Assembly: GCF_000379845.1 (NCBI RefSeq)
Contig: NZ_KB903811.1
Location: 1 to 64,000 of the forward strand
Direction of reading: 5' to 3'
Source: Moraxella boevrei DSM 14165
GTDB taxonomy: Bacteria; Pseudomonadota; Gammaproteobacteria; Pseudomonadales; Moraxellaceae
Length of the DNA: 64,000 bases
The notes under the pieces were generated by a model. The model was not told the DNA's origin. It searched no databases and worked only from the letters and a program-made list of their open reading frames with translations. Position 1 is the stretch's first letter. The number at the start of each line of letters is the position of its first letter. Below, piece by piece: positions 55,359 to 64,000 of the stretch. Both the position numbers and the translations under genes were made by a program.

Positions 55359-55571
55359 TTAAATAATATCATAACCTGCGTCTTCTACCACTTCTTTTAA
55401 CACATCTGCACTGGTTAATTCGTTGTCAAAAGTAATCGTTACATTAGCATTGTCAAGACTAGCTTTACAATTAACCACACCATTTACAGCGGTGACTGCT
55501 TTGTTAACGCTATTCACACAACCAATACAAGTCATACCGTCAATGCCAAAAGTTAAAGTTTGTACGCTCAT
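55359..55571 (-). CDS. HMA-domain copper chaperone (CopZ-type)
   Basis: A 70-aa single-HMA protein with MTCIGCVNSVNKAV (Cys-x-x-Cys) and a typical betaalphabetabetaalphabeta pattern ending AGYDII. It would deliver Cu(I) to CopA, encoded 189 bases downstream. ATG 55571 has GGAG five bases upstream; GTG four codons earlier is less likely. The middle residue differs from the usual MTCGGC. Confidence 0.92.
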   Translation of the reverse strand: MSVQTLTFGIDGMTCIGCVNSVNKAVTAVNGVVNCKASLDNANVTITFDNELTSADVLKEVVEDAGYDII

Positions 55572-55616
55572 GTTTTGCTCCACTTTTCAAAAAAATTATT
55601 AAAAAATAACCAATAA

Positions 55617-56084
55617 CTATTTAGAACCATTATATAATAATGACAAAATTCCTGCCGCTATCAACGGTCCAACAGGCACACCTCGCAAAAAGGTCACGCC
55701 AAGCACTGTGCCAATTAACAAGCCCGCCACCACATTTGGCTCAACACTCATGAGCTTTACCCCACGCCCACCGAGCCATGCGACAAATACACCAACCAAA
55801 ACCGCTAACAACGATTGCCAATTGGCGAAAGATTTCAACAAGTTATCTGAACCGATTTTACCTGATGCAATCGGAGCTAACACGCCAATGGTTAACATCA
55901 AAATGCCAAAATTCAAGCCATATTTTTCCAAATTGACCAACAAAGGTTGGCTCATCGGTAAGACACTCAAAATAATCAACACCGCCGTGGCAATAATAAT
56001 GGTATTATTTTGGCTAATGACACCACAGCTTAATAAAATTAACAACATGATTAAGCTAGAATTAATATTAAAATTGGTCAACAT
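55617..56084 (-). CDS. DUF441 (YeaL-like) inner-membrane protein
   Basis: A 155-aa protein with four hydrophobic segments, including [53 protein letters not shown], the DUF441 signature. Function unknown. It lies 45 bases upstream of the HMA chaperone on the same strand and may share its transcript. Confidence 0.9.
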   Translation of the reverse strand: MLTNFNINSSLIMLLILLSCGVISQNNTIIIATAVLIILSVLPMSQPLLVNLEKYGLNFGILMLTIGVLAPIASGKIGSDNLLKSFANWQSLLAVLVGVFVAWLGGRGVKLMSVEPNVVAGLLIGTVLGVTFLRGVPVGPLIAAGILSLLYNGSK

Positions 56085-56155
56085 GATAGATTATCGATTT
56101 AAATGGCGGGTTAATTTGGGATTTTTATCAGGTTATTAAAACATAAAATATAAAA

Positions 56156-56180
56156 AAAAGCCAACACAAGATTGGCTTTT
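56156..56180 (-). terminator. Terminator after the small acidic protein gene
   Basis: AAAAGCCAA / TTGGCTTTT stem followed on the minus strand by a T run. Confidence 0.75.
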
Positions 56181-56190
56181 ATGAAAATAA

Positions 56191-56273
56191 ACCCGTTGCA
56201 ACTGAGCTTATCTAAGGTGTTCTGTGCTAAGGTAGCCGTTTCTGTTAGGGTCCCACAGGTTTAGCATAAACGG
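56191..56273. repeat. Two REP-like palindromes in tandem
   Basis: CCGTTGCAACTGAGCTTATC and, in reversed sense, CCGTTTCTGTTAGGG ... GTTTAGCATAAACGG. It resembles degenerate forms of the 39980 and 58686 elements. It lies downstream of the acidic protein gene. Confidence 0.5.
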
Positions 56274-56279
56274 AAAATT

Positions 56280-56579
56280 TTAACGTACGATATCTACTGA
56301 GCCATCACTCAAAACTTCCACGTTATCTAAGACTTTGACGTCGCCACGCACGCCTTCCGTGAGCTGTTCGGCGGTGCTGTCGCTGATACGAACGGCGGTT
56401 TCATCAACGATTTCTTCATCTGCAAGGGTTTGTTGTTTTACTACCGCTTGGGCTTCGTTATCAAAAATATCGGGTGTTTCTACCGCACTTGGGCGATTAG
56501 CAGTCATGCCGTCGCCTGCTTGGTGAGTTACGCTGTCTTCTACGACCACGGTTTCAGTTGGTTGGTTAACGGTTGCCAT
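56280..56579 (-). CDS. Small acidic protein of unknown function
   Basis: A 99-aa, strongly acidic protein (many Asp/Glu/Val/Thr), without signal peptide or membrane segment, containing TVVVEDSVTHQAGDGMTANRPSAVETPD. It has its own terminator and AT-rich upstream region. No family recognised; it could be a disordered protein. Confidence that it is coding rests on its length, codon pattern and terminator. Confidence 0.65.
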   Translation of the reverse strand: MATVNQPTETVVVEDSVTHQAGDGMTANRPSAVETPDIFDNEAQAVVKQQTLADEEIVDETAVRISDSTAEQLTEGVRGDVKVLDNVEVLSDGSVDIVR

Positions 56580-56911
56580 GTTATTTTCCTTAATTTATCT
56601 GTCTTAACAATAATTACAAATAATTTTGTTAATTTGAATTAACTTAGTTAATTTAGCTTATCATAACAAAATTTTACTGAGATTGTGTAGTTTTTCACGC
56701 TTAAACAGTTAAGATGCGTAAGTTTTGTAAATTTTTTTAAAAAAGCTAACTTTAACCATGCTAAAAAAATACGTTATCTCGATGTTTAAAATTTTGCTTA
56801 AAAACATGAATTTATCTTTGCCTTTTTAGTCAATGTGTTTTACACTTGATATTTATTGATTTGTTATTATTGGTTAATGTTTTTAAGCGATTTTTTAAGA
56901 TACTTTTTATT
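56580..56911. other. AT-rich divergent intergenic stretch
   Basis: About 330 bases between the divergent acidic-protein and antiporter genes. AT-rich, with likely promoters for both, but no RNA gene, clear hairpin or coding frame was recognised. Confidence 0.4.
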
Positions 56912-58654
56912 ATGGAACTGATTAACATTTTTTTCCTATTTTGTGCGTTACTACTGTTTTTTAGCGTACTGGCTAGCTCCATTTCTGCACGCATTGGTAT
57001 GCCTTTATTGTTGGGATTTTTGTTAATTGGCATATCGGTTGGCGAAGACGGTATTTTAGGCTTAGAATTTTCGTCATTTCATTTGGCAAATATTATTGCT
57101 CAGTTGGCATTGGCGTTGATTTTATTGGACGGCGGACTACGCACGTCTATTTCTACTTTCCGTGTTGCCTTAAAGCCTGCTTCCGTCATGGCGACTTGGG
57201 GCGTGTTGGTGACGGTTTTTTGTTTGGGGCTGTTTGTTACTTGGCTTTTAGATGTGGATTGGCGATTGGGAATGCTAATGGCCGCCATTGTCGGCTCAAC
57301 GGACGCAGGGGCGGTTTTTTCACTCCTTCGTAATGGCGGTATCAGCCTAAATGAACGGGTGCAGTCCACGCTAGAAATTGAGTCTGGGGCAAATGATCCT
57401 ATGGCGATTTTATTGGTTACGGCATTTATTGCGTTAAACCTTGAACCTGAAAATCAGACTGTTTTATCTTTTATATGGCTTTTGGTTAAACAGTTGGGAT
57501 TGGGATTAATTCTTGGTTATGTCGGCGGGCAAGTTTTGACCAAAATGCTTGGCAAAGTGCAGTTAGCCGATGCGATGTATGCGTTACTTATCATGTCTGG
57601 CGGTTTGGCATTGTTTGCCTTTACCAATATTATGGGCGGTAGTGGATTTTTGGCGGTGTATTTGGCAGGGATTGCGGTCGGTAATTATCAAAGCCGTGCA
57701 ACCAATCATGTGCTAAATGTCATGGATGGCATTGCGTGGTTAAGTCAGGCAACCTTATTTGTGATGCTTGGGCTATTGGTAACGCCGAGTGATGTGCTAA
57801 AAGTGTGGCATTATGGCTTGGCGGTAGCGATTTTTTTGGTGTTGGTGTCTCGTCCGATTGCGGTGGTAACAGGACTTATGCCATTTGGTTTTAAAAAGAA
57901 TGAACTGATGTTTATCTCTTGGGTGGGATTGCGTGGTGCGGTACCTGTGACGCTTGCGATTATCCCTGTAATGATGGGCGTTGAGCAGTCCATGCTGTTG
58001 TTTGACATCACTTTTGCGGTAGTGGTGCTATCGCTTTTGGTACAAGGTTCTACCTTGCCATTTTTTGCCAAACGTTTAAATGTGCTGTTGCCGGACGAAG
58101 CTAAGCCAAAAAGCGAACATCGTATTTGGCTCAATGACCATGCCAGTATTCAGATTTTTGAATTTGAAGTTGTAAAACATTCTTTTGCGATCAACCAACA
58201 TCCTGAAACCATTGCCCACGCCATTGATGCCAATGAAGTACGACTATTTGCGTTTGTCAGACGTGGTAAATTAACCACGCTTAGCCCCGACATTCGCCTA
58301 CAAATCGGCGATAGCGTGTGGTTTGCATTGCGTGGCGATCATGCCGATTCGTTATCGCATATTTTTGGTGATAATATGATAAAAGAACGCCAAGATAGTG
58401 AATTTTTTGGTAGTTGGATTGTATCGCCCCATATCCGTTTGTGCAATTTGCCGTTATTGGCATTGGACGAGATTGAGCCTGATATTCGCCAAAAAACTGT
58501 GCTAGAATATATTGAGCACGAAACGTCAGGTAATCTGGTGGTCGGTGATAGTATTAGCTTGATAAAGGGGATTAAGTTAGTGGTTCGTCATGTGGATAAC
58601 TGGGGAAAAATTACCGCTGTTGGGGTAAAAAAAGTGGAGAAAAAAGCCGAATAA
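56912..58654 (+). CDS. NhaP2/CvrA-type K+/H+ (cation/proton) antiporter
   Basis: A 580-aa CPA1-type antiporter with about 12 membrane helices (residues 1-390) including ALILLDGGLRTS, IVGSTDAGAVFSLLRNGGI and SGANDPMAILL. A cytoplasmic TrkA-C (RCK-C) domain (about 415-500) and a CorC/HlyC-type C-terminal domain follow. E. coli CvrA (NhaP2) has the same layout and length. It exports K+ and controls pH and volume. ATG 56912 matches the family start; a TTG 22 codons earlier lacks support. Confidence 0.9.
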   Translation: MELINIFFLFCALLLFFSVLASSISARIGMPLLLGFLLIGISVGEDGILGLEFSSFHLANIIAQLALALILLDGGLRTSISTFRVALKPASVMATWGVLVTVFCLGLFVTWLLDVDWRLGMLMAAIVGSTDAGAVFSLLRNGGISLNERVQSTLEIESGANDPMAILLVTAFIALNLEPENQTVLSFIWLLVKQLGLGLILGYVGGQVLTKMLGKVQLADAMYALLIMSGGLALFAFTNIMGGSGFLAVYLAGIAVGNYQSRATNHVLNVMDGIAWLSQATLFVMLGLLVTPSDVLKVWHYGLAVAIFLVLVSRPIAVVTGLMPFGFKKNELMFISWVGLRGAVPVTLAIIPVMMGVEQSMLLFDITFAVVVLSLLVQGSTLPFFAKRLNVLLPDEAKPKSEHRIWLNDHASIQIFEFEVVKHSFAINQHPETIAHAIDANEVRLFAFVRRGKLTTLSPDIRLQIGDSVWFALRGDHADSLSHIFGDNMIKERQDSEFFGSWIVSPHIRLCNLPLLALDEIEPDIRQKTVLEYIEHETSGNLVVGDSISLIKGIKLVVRHVDNWGKITAVGVKKVEKKAE

Positions 58655-58685
58655 AAAACTTATAGTAAAAACTAAATTAAAATAA

Positions 58686-58760
58686 GCACCGTTGCCCTGA
58701 GCTTGCCAAAGGGTAACGGTCATAGGTTTAACAGGCTTACCATAAACGACCTTGTTCAGT
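58686..58760. repeat. Two REP-like palindromes
   Basis: CACCGTTGCCCTGAGCTTGC ... GGTAACGGT followed by GGTTTAACAGGCTTACC ... AACGACC. The CTGAGCTTGCCAAAGGG form is common among REP sequences of many proteobacteria. It lies in the gap between the convergent antiporter and folP genes. Confidence 0.65.
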
Positions 58761-58803
58761 ATAGCCCAGTTTTCACTATAAAAAGTTTAACATTTGGCAA
58801 CAA

Positions 58804-59667
58804 TCACACACTCTCCCACACTGCCAATGCCTGTTTCATCATTTTTACGTCATGGGTACGCACGATGCACGCCCCTTGTTGCACCGCAATCAGCCCAGCC
58901 ATCGTACTCGCTACATCACGATGAGCCACATCATGCTCAAGATTGGCATTTTTTAACATGTCGCCGATAAAACGTTTGCGAGATAATGCCACCATCATCG
59001 GCAAATTAAAACGATGAAATTGCCAAAAATTATTCAATAATTCTGCATTTTGCACCGCATTTTTGGCAAAACCAAACCCCACATCAAGGATAATATTTTC
59101 AAGTTTTACCCCTCCTGCGACTACGTCTGCTATACGTTGTTGTAATTCTTGATAAACGTCGTTAACCACATCTTGATAATTTGCCAAATCATTCATGGTT
59201 GTCGGCTCACCACGATTGTGCATGAGTATCACAGGGATTTGTAAATCTTTTGCCATTTCAATCGCATTTGGGCGTGTCAAGGCACGCACATCATTCCAAA
59301 TATTCGCTCCCACTTCATAGCAGGCTTTAATAACATTGGGGGAGCTGGTATCCACCGAAATCCAAAGGTTATCATCGCTATTTTGTCGCAATTTTTCTAC
59401 GACTGCGACCACTCGGTCTAACTCTTCGCTTTCACTCACGATACTCGCATTAGGGCGAGTGCTTTCACCACCGATATCAATAATGCTTGCACCATCTGTT
59501 ATCATCTGTTCGGCATGATATAAAGCGGTATCTAGCGTGTTGTGTTTGCCACCGTCCGAAAAAGAATCTGGGGTAACATTCAAAATCCCCATAATATGCG
59601 GTTTTGATAGGTCTAATGTCTGATGTTTATACTGAATTGAAAAATTTGGTAATTTGGTAATTTGCAT
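58804..59667 (-). CDS. folP: Dihydropteroate synthase
   Basis: A 287-aa TIM-barrel enzyme of folate synthesis and target of sulfonamides. Motifs: PHIMGILNVTPDSFSDGG, DIGGESTRPNA, VDTSSPNVI, ILMHNRGEPTTMND, DVGFGFAKNAVQNAELLNN and RTHDVKMMKQA. ATG 59667 is used because AGGAAA precedes it and MQITKLPNFSI is followed by the family core; an upstream extension of 46 residues overlaps the ftsH terminator and is rejected. It lies 80 bases downstream of ftsH, as in many bacteria. Confidence 0.97.
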   Translation of the reverse strand: MQITKLPNFSIQYKHQTLDLSKPHIMGILNVTPDSFSDGGKHNTLDTALYHAEQMITDGASIIDIGGESTRPNASIVSESEELDRVVAVVEKLRQNSDDNLWISVDTSSPNVIKACYEVGANIWNDVRALTRPNAIEMAKDLQIPVILMHNRGEPTTMNDLANYQDVVNDVYQELQQRIADVVAGGVKLENIILDVGFGFAKNAVQNAELLNNFWQFHRFNLPMMVALSRKRFIGDMLKNANLEHDVAHRDVASTMAGLIAVQQGACIVRTHDVKMMKQALAVWESV

Positions 59668-59702
59668 GGTTTTTCCTGTTGAGATTAAAAAATAATTCGG
59701 TA

Positions 59703-59737
59703 AAAAACAAAAACCGCCATCATCTGATAACGGTTTG
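59703..59737 (-). terminator. Possible terminator after ftsH
   Basis: AAACCG / CGGTTT stem with an imperfect inner extension and a T-rich run on the minus strand, just downstream of ftsH and before folP. Confidence 0.5.
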
Positions 59738-59746
59738 TTTGCCCCA

Positions 59747-61645
59747 TTACATCGCTGGCAATGGCGGTGGTAAGCTTGTGCCTGTCTGTATGACGTCTTT
59801 TTCAAAATTTACCTTAATCGTTTCTTGGTAATTTTTTGGTTCACGTGGTGGCAGACCTGCCATGATATCTTGCAACTGGTCTCTATCAATGGTTTCCCAT
59901 TTCATCAACGCATCTACCATAGCGTGCATTTTATCATGATTGGCTTCAATCAGCTCACGAGCGATTTTGTATTGGGTCTCCAAGATATGACGCACTTCTT
60001 CATCAACTTTTTGTTGAGTCGCCTCTGATATCGTGCGAGTTGGCATATAGCCTGATTGGTCGTCATCTTCATATACCATCACACCCATTTTATCCGACAT
60101 ACCATATTTGGTTACCATGGCACGCGCCATTTTTGTTGCACGTTCAAAGTCGTTAGACGCCCCTGTTGATTGTTGATTAATAAAGACTTCTTCAGCAATA
60201 CGCCCACCAAATAAAATAGAAATCTCGTTTAGCATACCGTCTTTGTATTTGCTAATCGCATCTTGTTCAGGTAATTGCCACGTTACCCCCAATGCCCAGC
60301 CACGTGGCATAATGGTTACTTTGTGTACAGGGTCAGTATTTGGCAACATTTCGGCAACCAAGGCATGACCTGCTTCATGATAAGCAGTAGCACGGCGTTC
60401 TTCTTCACGCAATACCATGGACTTACGTTCAGGTCCCATAAATAGCTTATCTTTGGCTTCTTCAAAGTCATTCATATCTACACTCGCCTTATTATGACGA
60501 GCTGCGAACAAGGCTGCTTCATTGACAAGATTGGCAAGCTGAGCCCCACTAAAGCCAGGGGTTCCTCTTGCCAATGTGCGAATATCCACGCTCGTGGTTG
60601 ATGGTAATTTTTTCAAATGTACTCGCAAAATCTGCTCACGCCCTTTGATATCAGGCAAGCCGACCGATACTTGACGGTCAAAACGACCGGGACGAAGTAA
60701 TGCTTTATCCAACACATCGGCACGGTTCGTCGCTGCAATTACAATCACACCTTCATTACCGTCAAAACCATCCATTTCAACCAATAATTGGTTCAAAGTT
60801 TGCTCACGTTCATCATGACCGCCACCCATGCCATTACCACGATGACGACCCACTGCATCAATTTCATCAATAAAAATAATACACGGGGCATTTTTTTTGG
60901 CCTGTTCAAACATATCACGCACACGAGATGCCCCGACACCGACAAACATTTCCACAAAATCCGAACCAGAAATGCTAAAAAACGGGACTTTCGCCTCGCC
61001 TGCAATCGCTTTTGCCAACAAAGTTTTACCTGTACCAGGAGGACCTACCATTAAAACACCACGCGGAATTGTTGCCCCAAGTTTGGTAAATTTTTCTGGG
61101 TCACGTAAAAAGTCCACGATTTCAGCGACTTCTTGCTTAGACTCTTCAACGCCTGCCACGTCAGCAAAGGTAACTTTAACTTGGTCTTCGGTGAGCATTT
61201 TGGCTTTAGATTTACCAAAACTCATCGGACCAAAACCACGCCCGCCGCCACCAGAGCCACTTCCGCCCATATTTCGCATGATAAATAAGAACAAGCCAAT
61301 AATCAACAGCACAGGAAAACTGGCGATAAGTAGTTGCATCATCACGCCTTGACGCTCAGGACTTGCCCCTTGTACTTCCACGTTATGCTTAATTAAGTTT
61401 GGCATAAGCTCAGTATCAGTAACCGCAGGGCGTACCGTTTCAAACTCTGCACCACTTTTGGTTTTACCCGTGATATGTTCACCGTCAATTTTGACACTTT
61501 TAATTTTATCACCGCTCACTTGGGTAACAAATTGGGAATAATGGAGCTTATCAGGTTCATTTTTGGTATCAAAGTTGCTAAAAATAGCCACCAACAAAAA
61601 AATCACTGCCAACCATAATAAGGTATTTTTTACCATGTCGCTCAC
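59747..61645 (-). CDS. ftsH: ATP-dependent zinc metalloprotease FtsH
   Basis: A 632-aa membrane AAA+ protease. Two membrane helices (about 7-22 and 103-122) flank a periplasmic domain. The AAA module has Walker A GPPGTGKT at 201-208, FIDEID, and second region of homology RPGRFDRQ. The zinc site HEAGH is at 423-427. It degrades misfolded membrane proteins and regulators such as LpxC. The GTG start at 61645 (AGGA seven bases upstream; MSDMVKN matches E. coli MSDMAKN) is preferred over an ATG three codons later. Confidence 0.97.
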   Translation of the reverse strand: MSDMVKNTLLWLAVIFLLVAIFSNFDTKNEPDKLHYSQFVTQVSGDKIKSVKIDGEHITGKTKSGAEFETVRPAVTDTELMPNLIKHNVEVQGASPERQGVMMQLLIASFPVLLIIGLFLFIMRNMGGSGSGGGGRGFGPMSFGKSKAKMLTEDQVKVTFADVAGVEESKQEVAEIVDFLRDPEKFTKLGATIPRGVLMVGPPGTGKTLLAKAIAGEAKVPFFSISGSDFVEMFVGVGASRVRDMFEQAKKNAPCIIFIDEIDAVGRHRGNGMGGGHDEREQTLNQLLVEMDGFDGNEGVIVIAATNRADVLDKALLRPGRFDRQVSVGLPDIKGREQILRVHLKKLPSTTSVDIRTLARGTPGFSGAQLANLVNEAALFAARHNKASVDMNDFEEAKDKLFMGPERKSMVLREEERRATAYHEAGHALVAEMLPNTDPVHKVTIMPRGWALGVTWQLPEQDAISKYKDGMLNEISILFGGRIAEEVFINQQSTGASNDFERATKMARAMVTKYGMSDKMGVMVYEDDDQSGYMPTRTISEATQQKVDEEVRHILETQYKIARELIEANHDKMHAMVDALMKWETIDRDQLQDIMAGLPPREPKNYQETIKVNFEKDVIQTGTSLPPPLPAM

Positions 61646-61905
61646 GTTTTTGTCCTATCCGTTTTAATATTACTAAACAAATTTTAGTTTTGGGTATGTT
61701 TTTAAATTTTAAACAAATCTGGTTTTTTGATAAAAATTACCAATTATTCCGCATGATTTTAACATATTTTGCCACAAAGTTTGATTTATTTGTTAAAATC
61801 TTATTTTAAATAAAAGGCAAACGTTTAATATAGCATGATATAAGGTCTTACACATAATTATCAAGCCAAAAAACTGTTATAAAATCGTAATTGTCCAGCT
61901 AAAAC

Positions 61906-62538
61906 CTACATCGTGGCTACCCAGTACATTTCTTTTGACCTTGCCCGAGAGGCTTTTGGCTTAATACTGCGCACTTTGTTAAAGGTTTGTTGCATTTGTT
62001 TACGTAATTCGTCCGAACCTTCACCCTGAAACACTTTGATAATCAGCGAACCGCCTTCGTTCAATACTTGACTGGCAAAGTCCACCGCCAATTCACACAA
62101 ATAAATCATGCGTGGCTGATCAACCGAGGCGAAGCCTGACGTGTTGGGTGCCATATCCGACAACACCACATCTACCTTTTTATCGGCAACTTCTGCCATG
62201 ATTTTGTCAAAAATTGTCTGCTCACGAAAATCACCCTGAATAAAAGTAACATTTTCAAGCGTATCCATCGGTAAAATATCAGACGCAATCAATTTACCAC
62301 TATCGCCCACGAGTTTGCCCGCTACCTGCGACCAGCTACCAGGGGCAGATCCTAAATCCACCACGGTCATGCCTTTTTTGATAAGCTGTAATTTATCATT
62401 AATTTCCAACAACTTATAGGCCGCTCTGGCACGATAGCCGTCTCGCTGAGCCAACTTAACATAATGGTCATCAAGGTGTTCTTTCATCCACGCACGACTG
62501 CTTTTAGACAATTTTTTGTTGGTAATTCGGGTTGCCAT
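61906..62538 (-). CDS. rlmE: 23S rRNA (uridine2552-2'-O)-methyltransferase RlmE
   Basis: A 210-aa SAM-dependent enzyme (RrmJ/FtsJ). Motifs: SSRAWMKEHLDDHYVKLAQRDGYRARAAYKLLEIN with catalytic Lys, VVDLGSAPGSW, VVLSDMAPNTSG, SLIIKVFQGEG and MYWVA at the C-terminus. The ATG at 62538 fits the family start; an upstream TTG is less likely. It lies upstream of ftsH in the usual order (rlmE-ftsH-folP). Confidence 0.96.
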   Translation of the reverse strand: MATRITNKKLSKSSRAWMKEHLDDHYVKLAQRDGYRARAAYKLLEINDKLQLIKKGMTVVDLGSAPGSWSQVAGKLVGDSGKLIASDILPMDTLENVTFIQGDFREQTIFDKIMAEVADKKVDVVLSDMAPNTSGFASVDQPRMIYLCELAVDFASQVLNEGGSLIIKVFQGEGSDELRKQMQQTFNKVRSIKPKASRARSKEMYWVATM

Positions 62539-62644
62539 ACTCGTCTTTTGCTCTTTTTTCAATCAAAACTTCTGCTATTTTACCATATTTTCGTCAATGG
62601 TTTATGCTATAATAGGCTAATTTTTATCATTTTATAGGTTTTTT

Positions 62645-62965
62645 ATGTCAAACAAAGCAATCAACAATGCCGAAATGAAGTTTCTAAAAGGCATCGGACA
62701 TCGGCTTAACCCTGTCGTTATGGTAGGCGGACACGGCGTAACCGACAATGTAATTGAAGAAATCAACCGTGCCTTAGACGATCATGAGCTGATTAAAGTC
62801 AAAATCCCTGCAGGCAGTAAAGACGAGCGTGATGCCGTTAACCAAGCGATTAGCGAAGCTACTGGCTCAACAATTATCACCAGTATCGGACGCATCGTGT
62901 TGCTACTGCGTCATAATCCTGACGCCAATCCAAAATTGTCAAATTTGGCAAGATTTGGCGGATAA
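62645..62965 (+). CDS. yhbY: YhbY-type (CRM domain) RNA-binding protein
   Basis: A 106-aa CRM-domain protein that associates with pre-50S ribosomes. It shows AEMKFLKGIGHRLNPVVMVGGHGVTDNVIEEINRALDDHELIKVKI and the tail GRIVLLLRHN. Length is standard (E. coli 97). It is divergent from rlmE, the usual arrangement in gammaproteobacteria. Confidence 0.95.
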   Translation: MSNKAINNAEMKFLKGIGHRLNPVVMVGGHGVTDNVIEEINRALDDHELIKVKIPAGSKDERDAVNQAISEATGSTIITSIGRIVLLLRHNPDANPKLSNLARFGG

Positions 62966-62983
62966 TTTTATCAAAATTAAAAA

Positions 62984-63568
62984 ATGAATTTAGAAAATAT
63001 AAAAAATAAACACTATCTACTAAATCCGATTGCCAAACATAGTACGCAAGCGGATTTTCCATCCATAGTTACCCAAGTTCAATTACAAAAAAATGTGGAT
63101 AATGCACAAGTTTTGCTAACTTTAAGCTATCAAATTTTGGCAAAAAGTACCGTAAAATTGGTAGAATTTGACCAAAGTTTGGTAAAACCGACTGATTTTT
63201 TGTGGGAAAATGATTGTTTAGAATGTTTTATTCAGCTTGATGAACGCCGATATTTTGAAATCAATGCCAGCCCTAGTGGTGCATTCGCTTTGTATGAATT
63301 TGATGATTATCGTACGCCCAATCAATTACCACCACGAGCAACTGATAAACTCACATTTATTTGGCAAAATCCTAATTGCGAAAATTACAAAAAATACAAC
63401 AATTGTAACAGTCATTTTGAGTTTTCAGTCATCTTACCTACCAATTTTTTACCGACAAAAATCAATCCAACTGTGATTTTATACCAACATCATCAACCCA
63501 TTTTTTATGCGGTCAATCATGCCAGTCCGCCTGATTTTCACAACAAAAACTTTTGGCAAAATTTTTAA
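62984..63568 (+). CDS. DOMON-like domain protein of unknown function
   Basis: A 194-aa protein with the pattern LWENDCLECFIQL, RYFEINASPSGAFALYEFDDYRTPNQLPP, typical of the DOMON-like (CBM9-type) family, often annotated only as such. No signal peptide or membrane segment is seen, so it is probably cytoplasmic; a ligand is unknown. It starts 18 bases after yhbY and is probably co-transcribed with it. Confidence 0.75.
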   Translation: MNLENIKNKHYLLNPIAKHSTQADFPSIVTQVQLQKNVDNAQVLLTLSYQILAKSTVKLVEFDQSLVKPTDFLWENDCLECFIQLDERRYFEINASPSGAFALYEFDDYRTPNQLPPRATDKLTFIWQNPNCENYKKYNNCNSHFEFSVILPTNFLPTKINPTVILYQHHQPIFYAVNHASPPDFHNKNFWQNF

Positions 63569-63587
63569 ATCAATTTTTACCAAAACA

Positions 63588-63616
63588 AAAAAAACTGGCA
63601 AACCCGCCAGTTTTTC
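63588..63616. terminator. Bidirectional terminator between the DOMON-like and M23 genes
   Basis: AAAAACTGGC / GCCAGTTTTT stem with a 6-base loop and T runs on both strands. Confidence 0.8.
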
Positions 63617-63646
63617 TATTTTTATTTTCAGCAATTTAGCAAAAAA

Positions 63647-64000
63647 TTAACGCTCTGGTGCTAATGCTAGATAAGTTTGTGGATTGACAGCTTGACCATT
63701 TTGGCGTACTTCATAATGCAAATGCGGACCTGTTGAACGACCTGTATTGCCCACGTTGGCAATGTGTTGATTGGCGTACACGGTATCGCCGACGTTTACC
63801 AAGTTCGCTGAGTTGTGTGCGTAACGTGTGGTAACGCCATTGCCGTGGTTAATTTCAATATAACGACCGTAGCCAGAACCCCAACCTGAGTAAGTTACCA
63901 CACCGTTGCCTGTGGCATAAATTGGCGTGCCGACTGGTGCAGCAAAGTCCATACCTTTGTGAAATTGGGTTTTACCAAAAATATAACGATAGCCAAAACC
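63647..64000 (-). CDS. M23-family metallopeptidase, LytM-type (C-terminal part, cut by window edge)
   Basis: The 118 codons seen on the minus strand are open through base 64000, so the N-terminus is outside the window. They form a LytM/M23 domain: FHKGMDFAAPVGTPIYATGNGVV (HxxxD zinc ligands), NHGNGVTTRYAHNSANLVNVGDTV and GPHLHYEVR (HxH ligand). Such enzymes cut peptidoglycan cross-links or activate amidases. It could be active as the full zinc set is present. Confidence 0.92.
   Translation of the reverse strand, partial: GFGYRYIFGKTQFHKGMDFAAPVGTPIYATGNGVVTYSGWGSGYGRYIEINHGNGVTTRYAHNSANLVNVGDTVYANQHIANVGNTGRSTGPHLHYEVRQNGQAVNPQTYLALAPER

Overview
The window is a chromosomal segment of an AT-rich gammaproteobacterium, most likely Moraxella or a close relative in the Moraxellaceae. 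The grounds are gene content and order (tRNA-fMet/rimP/nusA/infB/rbfA, pyrG, rpe, nth/rnfB-like, sdhE/ygfX-like, an IS1016-type IS1595 element) and protein sequence. This is inferred from family knowledge, not from a database search.

Layout. 1-1.5 kb: accessory DNA with the 3' end of an IS3-family element, a HigB-like toxin gene cut by that element, its intact antitoxin, and a second HigB/HigA-like pair whose toxin lacks its N-terminus. 1.9-2.1 kb: tRNA-Asp and tRNA-Val. 2.2-10.1 kb: glutathione peroxidase, an exported protein of unknown function, an XRE-HTH/aminotransferase fusion, truB, a SulP transporter and an RclC-like protein. 10.4-16.2 kb: accessory DNA with a decayed 712-bp IS1595-family element, a LysR regulator, and a 1381-aa protein with an Mrr-like nuclease domain and a STAND-type NTPase domain. 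That protein has the architecture of Avs antiviral sensors and seems to sit between lysR and its divergent flavin-oxidoreductase neighbour. 18.4-23.9 kb: rbfA, infB, nusA, rimP and initiator tRNA. 24-41 kb: housekeeping genes (nagZ, queF, fumarase, rhomboid, ygfZ, pyrG, rpe, rnfB-like, nth, sdhE, dtd, rsmJ, uppP, tsaB, ubiA) with a decayed SMR transporter and a decayed RelE toxin between them.

42.1-52.8 kb: a block of nine co-oriented genes that looks like a haem-acquisition locus. It holds two DUF1566 exported proteins (one a lipoprotein behind a perfect 31-bp Fur-box-like palindrome), a ChaN/PhuW-like protein, an exported S9A prolyl oligopeptidase, a TonB-dependent receptor, a HemS/HmuS-like haem utilisation protein, and a haem ABC importer (binding protein, permease, ATPase). 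Haem would enter through the receptor, be passed to the binding protein, imported by the permease/ATPase and handled by the HemS-like protein. 52.9-56.1 kb: copper-handling genes (CopA-type ATPase, HMA chaperone) and a DUF441 protein. 56.9-64 kb: NhaP2-type antiporter, folP, ftsH, rlmE, yhbY, a DOMON-like protein and a truncated M23 peptidase. Several families of short palindromic (REP-like) repeats lie between genes.
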